Shown: positions 7,329 to 10,893 of the stretch, piece after piece | Layout of the letters: each line of letters starts with the position of its first letter | Numbering within the stretch: the first letter of the stretch is position 1 | Source: Paracoccaceae bacterium | GTDB taxonomy: Bacteria; Pseudomonadota; Alphaproteobacteria; Rhodobacterales; Rhodobacteraceae | Reading direction: 5' to 3' | Assembly (NCBI GenBank): GCA_016764835.1 | Contig: JAESRD010000049.1 | Location: forward strand, 1 to 10,893 | Length of the DNA: 10,893 bases | Notes under the pieces: model-generated | The model's input: the letters and a program-made list of their open reading frames with translations, nothing else | The model's database searches: none | Told to the model about the DNA's origin: nothing | Translations under genes and position numbers: made by a program

Positions 7329-7357
7329 TGCGGCCCGATGAATATCACCGGGCCGCA
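7329..7357 (-). promoter_or_regulatory. Strong intercistronic hairpin between livK and livG
   Basis: In the minus-strand transcript the sequence forms a 12-bp stem (TGCGGCCCG extended by G-U, U-A and G-C pairs) closed by a 5-base AUAUU loop, 11 bases after the livK stop. No U tract follows, so it is probably not a full terminator. Such hairpins after binding-protein genes are known to protect the upstream mRNA 3' end and lower expression of the following genes; that role here is inference. Confidence 0.65.
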
Positions 7358-7367
7358 CCTCATTAGA

Positions 7368-8561
7368 TTAACGGAAACGAACAGTGGTGACAGCTTCACC
7401 CTGAATTTCGATTTCGCGGTAGTTACCAGCGCTCTCACCGGGGCCAATTAGCTCCACAGCAGTGGCACCGACATAGTCGATTTCGCCGCCATCTGCGAGG
7501 ATTTCCAGAGCCTTAGCCAGCTCACCCGGAAAGATTTCGATGCCCGGAGCGTTGGCCACATTGAGCACTTCGCCAACAAAGTCAGCCGTAACGGTCGAGC
7601 CCGCAGCCTGCATGGCCAGCAAGATCAGAGCCGCAGCATCGTAGCTTTCTGGTGTGTAAGGCGAGTTCACGTCAAACGCGCCGCCAGACATTTCATCAAG
7701 AATGCCCATGCCCGGTGCATCTGTGCCCGGAACTTGGCCAAACGAGCCGTTAAGCGCGGAGCCAACTGCGAGTGGCAGGCTGTCGCCGATCATGCCACCG
7801 GGCAGCTCGAATGTATCGAATGCGCCAGTGTCGAGCGAGGCTTGGATGATGCCAAGACCGCCTTGGTCGAGATAACCTGCAACAACGAGAATGTCGCCGC
7901 CAGCGGAAGCAAGTGCTGCAACTTCAGCTGAATAGTCGGCTTTGCCGTCTTCGTGCGCAGTAACAATAGTGACTTCGCCGCCCAGAGCTTCAAACGAGCT
8001 TTGGATCGCGTCGGCAAGACCTTTGCCATAGTCATTGTTGGTATATGTCAGAGCCACAGACGTAATGCCGCGCTCGATCATGATTTCGGCTGCAACTTGG
8101 CCTTCACGTGCATCGGAAGGCGATGTGCGGAAGAACAGGCCTTCGTCTTCGACAGTGGACAGGCCCGGCGATGTGGCTGATGGCGAGATCATGACGATGC
8201 CGTTTGGAATCGCAACCGATTGCAAGATTGCACCAGTTACACCGGAACAGTCACCACCAACGATTGCGGCCACGCCCTCAGATGTGACAAGACGCTCAGC
8301 TGCGGCCACGGCCACGGCGCTATCAACGCATGTGCTGTCTGCGCGGATGCCAACAACAGTGCGGCCACCAAGGAACAGACCTGAATCGGAAACTTCGGCG
8401 ATTGCGGCCTCAGCTGCCAGCGCCATTGGGCCGGTTAGTGATTCAATTGGGCCAGTATAGCCAAAGATGATGCCGAGCTTTACTTCGCCTTCATGGCCTT
8501 CGGCCAGTGCGCCGCCAGCGATAAGAGCTGCACCAGCGCTCGCCAAAAGTAGCTTTTTCAT
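7368..8561 (-). CDS. livK: ABC transporter substrate-binding protein, branched-chain amino acid type (LivK-like)
   Basis: A 397-residue periplasmic type I binding protein (Peripla_BP_6/LivK-like family), the ligand-capturing component of the importer encoded downstream. The signal peptide is MKKLLLASAGAALIAGGALA with cleavage after residue 20; the mature protein opens with EVKLGIIFGYTGPIESLTG, the usual first strand and ligand loop. Further family landmarks are ERLVTSEGVAAIVGGDCSG (89-107), MISPSATSPGLS and RTSPSDAREGQVAAE. Cys78 and Cys105 are placed so that they could form a disulfide between neighbouring strands. The start at 8561 is chosen over an in-frame extension to 8594 because GGGAGA (8567-8572) sits 5 bases upstream and the signal peptide begins there. 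As the first gene before a hairpin it is probably expressed above the membrane subunits. The ligand is not determinable: HAAT-family proteins bind branched-chain, aromatic or other amino acids and amides. Confidence 0.94.
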   Translation of the reverse strand: MKKLLLASAGAALIAGGALAEGHEGEVKLGIIFGYTGPIESLTGPMALAAEAAIAEVSDSGLFLGGRTVVGIRADSTCVDSAVAVAAAERLVTSEGVAAIVGGDCSGVTGAILQSVAIPNGIVMISPSATSPGLSTVEDEGLFFRTSPSDAREGQVAAEIMIERGITSVALTYTNNDYGKGLADAIQSSFEALGGEVTIVTAHEDGKADYSAEVAALASAGGDILVVAGYLDQGGLGIIQASLDTGAFDTFELPGGMIGDSLPLAVGSALNGSFGQVPGTDAPGMGILDEMSGGAFDVNSPYTPESYDAAALILLAMQAAGSTVTADFVGEVLNVANAPGIEIFPGELAKALEILADGGEIDYVGATAVELIGPGESAGNYREIEIQGEAVTTVRFR

Positions 8562-8838
8562 TGTTTTCTCCCTGAAATTCTTATTTTCCTGCAATTAGGC
8601 TAGAGTGAACCAAGCCAATTGTGAAGCAACTTTAACGGGCGGGCCTGTATGGGCACTGCAAAATGTGGCGGACCCCTAGGACAAAAGCGCATGGCATGAG
8701 CTTTTGTCCTGCCATTAGCGACAATGACTGTATTTCTGTACCGCCAAGCCCGTATTTATTGACAAGAATTCCTCAAAACGGTCATGCAAATGACTAAATC
8801 GTTAATGCCCGCATTGTCGCGGCCAGAGGGGACGTAAA
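8562..8838. promoter_or_regulatory. Divergent intergenic region, livK promoter side and VPLPA-CTERM gene promoter side
   Basis: This 277-base gap separates livK (minus) from the secreted-protein gene (plus) and must hold the promoters of both. I see a perfect TTGACA at 8759-8764 on the plus strand, but no convincing -10 at 16-18 bases, so the promoter is not assigned. On the minus strand, TTG-rich sequence at about 8601-8632 could carry the livK promoter, but nothing is clear. The main structure is an inverted repeat at 8678-8710, listed separately. No coding sequence is supported here. Confidence 0.45.
8678..8710. repeat. Perfect 11-bp inverted repeat, possible operator
   Basis: AGGACAAAAGC (8678-8688) and GCTTTTGTCCT (8700-8710) are exact reverse complements, separated by 11 bases. 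The arm centres are 22 bp apart, about two helical turns, which would put both half-sites on the same DNA face. It lies 117 bases upstream of the livK start and 128 bases upstream of the VPLPA-CTERM gene. A regulator-binding site or an RNA hairpin are both possible; the symmetry is seen, the role is inferred. Confidence 0.6.
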
Positions 8839-9369
8839 ATGAGTAACAAGTTTCTAGCGGCGGCTTTGCCCGCCCTTGCACTGAGTTTGGCAGCTGGATC
8901 CGCTTCTGCGGCGACGCTGGCGGGCGACACTGTCGGCGTCTCGTTTGATCCGAGTTTTTATAACAATCCGTCGGTTAGTGTTGGCGCAGGCATTGACTTA
9001 ACAATCAGTGCCTTTGAATTTGACTTTGATGCGGGCGTAAATGGCGACGAGCTCGTTTTCAACGATAATGGCGGCTTTTTCCCGGTCGGATCGTCGCTCA
9101 CTCTTTATGATCTCGATTTTTCCGGTGGCGAAACCCTGGTTGGTTTTGACTTGTCGTATACGTCGCTCGACAATCTGGCCTATACATTCACCGATACGAG
9201 CATCACATTTACCTATGCGACCAGTGGCACCGGCCCCAATTTTGGTGCGGCGATCTATGGCACATTCCTGACTGTGCCTTCTGCAGTGCCACTGCCAGCA
9301 TCCTTGCCATTGTTGATTGCCGGCCTTGGTGGGCTGACAGCGCTGCGGCGCAAGCGGCGCGCAAGCTAA
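8839..9369 (+). CDS. Secreted VPLPA-CTERM sorting domain-containing protein
   Basis: A 176-residue exported protein. Residues 1-24 are a signal peptide (FLAAALPALALSLAAGSASA, cleavage before Ala25). The C-terminus has the complete three-part sorting signal: the VPLPAS motif at 150-155, a hydrophobic helix (LPLLIAGLGGLTAL, 156-169) and a basic tail RRKRRAS. In Rhodobacterales this PEP-CTERM variant is processed by an exosortase-type enzyme and placed at the cell surface or in extracellular matrix. The middle (25-149) is a Gly/Asp/Phe/Thr-rich, beta-strand-like domain without cysteines, and I do not recognise it. The ATG follows GAGGGG (about 8826-8830) at suitable spacing. The gene stands alone between intergenic regions and is divergent from livK; no exosortase gene is in the window. 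Confidence 0.88.
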   Translation: MSNKFLAAALPALALSLAAGSASAATLAGDTVGVSFDPSFYNNPSVSVGAGIDLTISAFEFDFDAGVNGDELVFNDNGGFFPVGSSLTLYDLDFSGGETLVGFDLSYTSLDNLAYTFTDTSITFTYATSGTGPNFGAAIYGTFLTVPSAVPLPASLPLLIAGLGGLTALRRKRRAS

Positions 9370-9381
9370 AAGCTAAACTGG

Positions 9382-9404
9382 CCGGGCGCGCAAGACGTGC
9401 CCGG
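9382..9404. terminator. Hairpin terminator between the VPLPA-CTERM gene and the convergent regulator
   Basis: CCGGGCGCG (9382-9390) pairs with CGTGCCCGG (9396-9404) through nine pairs, one of them G-U, around a 5-base loop (CAAGA). On the plus strand it starts 13 bases after the stop and is followed by ACCTTTAT, a weak T-rich tail. On the minus strand it lies 8 bases past the regulator stop. It probably serves both convergent genes. Confidence 0.65.
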
Positions 9405-9411
9405 ACCTTTA

Positions 9412-10416
9412 TCAGTCAAAATGCCTGCTGGTTTTAGACCCGCGCTCGCGGTACGGCGTTGTGCCATAATGCGACCGGTAGCATTTGGAAAAATGCGACG
9501 GCGAGGCAAAGCCGCAGGCCAGCGCCACATTGATCACACTCATATCAGTCTGCATCAGCAGGTTGCGGGCTTTTTGCAGCCGCAGCTCCATATAATAGCG
9601 CTTGGGCGACCGCTCTAGGTAGCGGCGAAACAGCCGCTCTAGCTGGCGGGTTGAAAGCCCGACATCTGAGGCCAAAACTGACGGGCTGATTGGCTCTTCA
9701 ATGGCTTGCTCCATCATCTGAATAACCCGCGACAGTTTAGGGTGGCGCACGCCAATCCGCGTTGGGATAGACAGACGCTGTGTGTCTTGATCTATGCGAA
9801 TGGCCGAATAGATCAGCTGGTCAGCCACGGCATTGGCCAGATCTTCGCTGTGTTCTTCCGATATAAGTGTGAGCATCAGGTCGATAGAGGCGGTGCCGCC
9901 AGCAGTGGTGATCCGGTTACCATCAATCACAAAGACTGATTTTGTCAGCGTGACATCCTCGAACTCTTCGCAAAAGCTGTCATGGTTTTCCCAGTGGATA
10001 GTGGCTTTTTTGCCCTGCAGCAACCCGGCCTTGGCCAGAGTATAGCTGGCCGTACACAGCCCGCCCAGCTTAGCCCCGCGCCTTGCCTCGCGCCGCAGCC
10101 AGTTCAAAATCGGCTTGGTGGTCGCGGCTTTTACATTCATGCCGCCGCAGAGCAGAACCGTGTCGTCACGGTTTAGCTCGCATAGGTCAGATTGTAGCTT
10201 AAAGTCAGTGCCATTGGAGGCGCGCACAACGTCGCCGCCTTCGCCAATAACCGTCCATGAATAAAGCTCTTTTCCGGCCATGCGGTTGGCGATGCGCAGC
10301 GCCTCAACCGCGCAGGCAAAGCAAAGCAGTGTAAACTCATTCATCAACACAAAGACGTAGCGTTTGGGTTTTGCGCTGCTGGCTGGCTGGGTTGAAGCCC
10401 TAGATTGTCTGTCCAT
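9412..10416 (-). CDS. GlxA family transcriptional regulator (DJ-1/PfpI-like domain plus AraC-type DNA-binding domain)
   Basis: A 334-residue cytoplasmic regulator. The N-terminal half is a class I amidotransferase-like (DJ-1/PfpI) sensor domain: KRYVFVLMNEFTLLCFACAVEALRIAN near 18-44, LLCGG at 88-92, the nucleophile-elbow-like GGLCTASYTLAKAGLL (Cys121) and HWEN at 141-144. The C-terminal part, about 240-325, has two helix-turn-helix units: SPSVLASDVGLSTRQLERLFRR, and VINVALACGFASPSHFSKCYR with the typical AraC ending HYGTTPYRER. Members of this group include GbdR-like activators of glycine betaine/choline catabolism, which this resembles; the effector is not determinable here. The ATG at 10416 is preferred over an in-frame TTG at 10440 (342 residues), but neither has a clear ribosome site. 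It is divergent from DAHP synthase and may regulate genes elsewhere. Confidence 0.9.
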   Translation of the reverse strand: MDRQSRASTQPASSAKPKRYVFVLMNEFTLLCFACAVEALRIANRMAGKELYSWTVIGEGGDVVRASNGTDFKLQSDLCELNRDDTVLLCGGMNVKAATTKPILNWLRREARRGAKLGGLCTASYTLAKAGLLQGKKATIHWENHDSFCEEFEDVTLTKSVFVIDGNRITTAGGTASIDLMLTLISEEHSEDLANAVADQLIYSAIRIDQDTQRLSIPTRIGVRHPKLSRVIQMMEQAIEEPISPSVLASDVGLSTRQLERLFRRYLERSPKRYYMELRLQKARNLLMQTDMSVINVALACGFASPSHFSKCYRSHYGTTPYRERGSKTSRHFD

Positions 10417-10433
10417 TCGGTAACCAAATTCGA

Positions 10434-10457
10434 GCGCCAAAACCGGCGCGTTTTTTT
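10434..10457 (+). terminator. Short GC hairpin followed by T7, terminator-like, plus strand
   Basis: GCGCC (10434-10438) pairs with GGCGC (10445-10449) around an AAAACC loop and is followed by G and seven T (10451-10457), the shape of a small intrinsic terminator. On the plus strand it would stop transcripts running antisense through the regulator gene before they reach the DAHP synthase promoter. The stem is only 5 bp, so it may be coincidental. A second T7 run follows at 10470-10476. Confidence 0.4.
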
Positions 10458-10603
10458 GACCTAAACGGGTTTTTTTGCGCCGCGCAAGAGATTTGATTGC
10501 GGCGGGTTCACAGCGGCTGCGGGCTTTGCCGGACTGACCGCGTGGAAATAGCTGAAAAAGTGCAAAAATCGCTTGGTTTGCACCGTCAAATTAACATTTG
10601 TCA

Positions 10604-10632
10604 TTGGCCTTGGGGGGGCTCACTTGTATATG
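10604..10632 (+). promoter_or_regulatory. Possible sigma-70 type promoter of the DAHP synthase gene
   Basis: TTGGCC (10604-10609) and TATATG (10627-10632) match the -35 and -10 consensus at four of six positions each and are separated by exactly 17 bases. Transcription would begin around 10639, giving a leader of about 63 bases that contains a small hairpin, GGCAAA (10648-10653) with TTTGCC (10659-10664). The rest of the 10417-10701 gap shows no supported gene. This is consensus-based inference. Confidence 0.45.
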
Positions 10633-10701
10633 TCGGCCGCGGTGAGGGGCAAATGCCCTTTGCCAATACGTGACAACGACAATGTAGGACGGAGTAAGAC
10701 A

Positions 10702-10893
10702 ATGACCAATTGGCAGAAATCTGACTGGCGCAGCAAGCCTCGGGTACAGATGCCGGATTATCTGGACGCAGACCAGCTTAATACGGTTGAGGCGCGTCTG
10801 GCCTCCTATCCACCATTGGTTTTTGCGGGCGAAGCACGGCGGCTAAAATCGCAGCTGGCTGATGTCAGCCGGGGCGATGCGTTTCTCTTGCAG
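10702..10893 (+). CDS. Class II 3-deoxy-7-phosphoheptulonate (DAHP) synthase, N-terminal part, truncated by window edge
   Basis: The first 64 residues of a class II (plant/actinobacterial-type) DAHP synthase, which condenses phosphoenolpyruvate and erythrose 4-phosphate in the first step of the shikimate pathway to aromatic amino acids. The visible N-terminus matches the family closely: a Trp-rich opening (MTNWQKSDWRSKPRVQMPDY), then a helix leading into YPPLVFAGEARRLKSQLADV (36-55) and GDAFLLQ (58-64), which in full proteins continues into the GGDCAE active-site segment. The ATG is preceded by GGAG (10691-10694) with 7-base spacing. It is divergent from the GlxA-type regulator; no regulatory link is shown. 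The family call is secure, but the rest of the gene is outside the window. Confidence 0.92.
   Translation, partial: MTNWQKSDWRSKPRVQMPDYLDADQLNTVEARLASYPPLVFAGEARRLKSQLADVSRGDAFLLQ

Noticed and set aside
7281..7358. In-frame extension of LivG upstream to 7358
   Set aside because: It includes the intercistronic hairpin, lacks family similarity, and the ATG at 7280 has a ribosome site and the standard LivG N-terminus.
10542..10673. A GTG-started 43-codon frame ahead of DAHP synthase containing HWPW, considered as an aromatic leader peptide
   Set aside because: It has no ribosome-binding site, overlaps the best promoter candidate (10604-10632) so would not be fully transcribed from it, and has only two Trp codons with no clear attenuator stem following.

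Overview
The window looks like chromosomal DNA from an alphaproteobacterium, most likely a Rhodobacterales/Roseobacter-type organism. It is GC-rich and densely packed. It carries a VPLPA-type C-terminal sorting signal, a GlxA/AraC-type regulator and a class II DAHP synthase, a combination typical of that group. No RNA gene, CRISPR array, insertion sequence or phage gene was seen.

Layout. The left edge holds the N-terminal 338 residues of a penicillin-acylase-family Ntn hydrolase (minus strand, running off the window). It is divergent from a TTG-started beta-hydroxyacid dehydrogenase (3-hydroxyisobutyrate dehydrogenase family, plus strand). That gene converges, across a hairpin at 2002-2028, on the main feature: a minus-strand operon from about 8561 down to 2035. 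In transcription order it encodes a periplasmic amino-acid-type binding protein (livK), an intercistronic hairpin, ATPase livG, a small exported protein of unknown function, ATPase livF, a putative small lipoprotein of unknown function, a second small exported protein of unknown function, permease livH and permease livM. From livG onward every junction is a 4-base ATGA/GTGA overlap or a 1-base TAATG overlap, so the three unknown exported proteins are built into the translation-coupled operon.

The livH reading frame is broken. A single missing base near 3531-3533 truncates the C-terminus, while the normal LivH tail continues in the adjacent frame down to an ATGA overlap with livM. This is either a recent mutation that disables the transporter or a sequencing/assembly error.

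To the right, the intergenic region 8562-8838 contains a perfect 11-bp inverted repeat. It is followed by a plus-strand gene for a secreted protein with a VPLPA-CTERM tail, a hairpin shared with the convergent GlxA/AraC-family regulator (minus strand), and a divergent intergenic region with a plausible promoter. Last comes the first 64 codons of class II DAHP synthase, the entry enzyme of the shikimate pathway, cut by the window edge.

Working together: LivK would capture a substrate in the periplasm (branched-chain or other amino acid, or an amide; the exact ligand cannot be read from sequence), LivH/LivM would form the channel, and LivG/LivF would hydrolyse ATP. The three interleaved exported, cysteine-containing proteins are candidates for accessory components. 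They are the most interesting uncharacterised content here.
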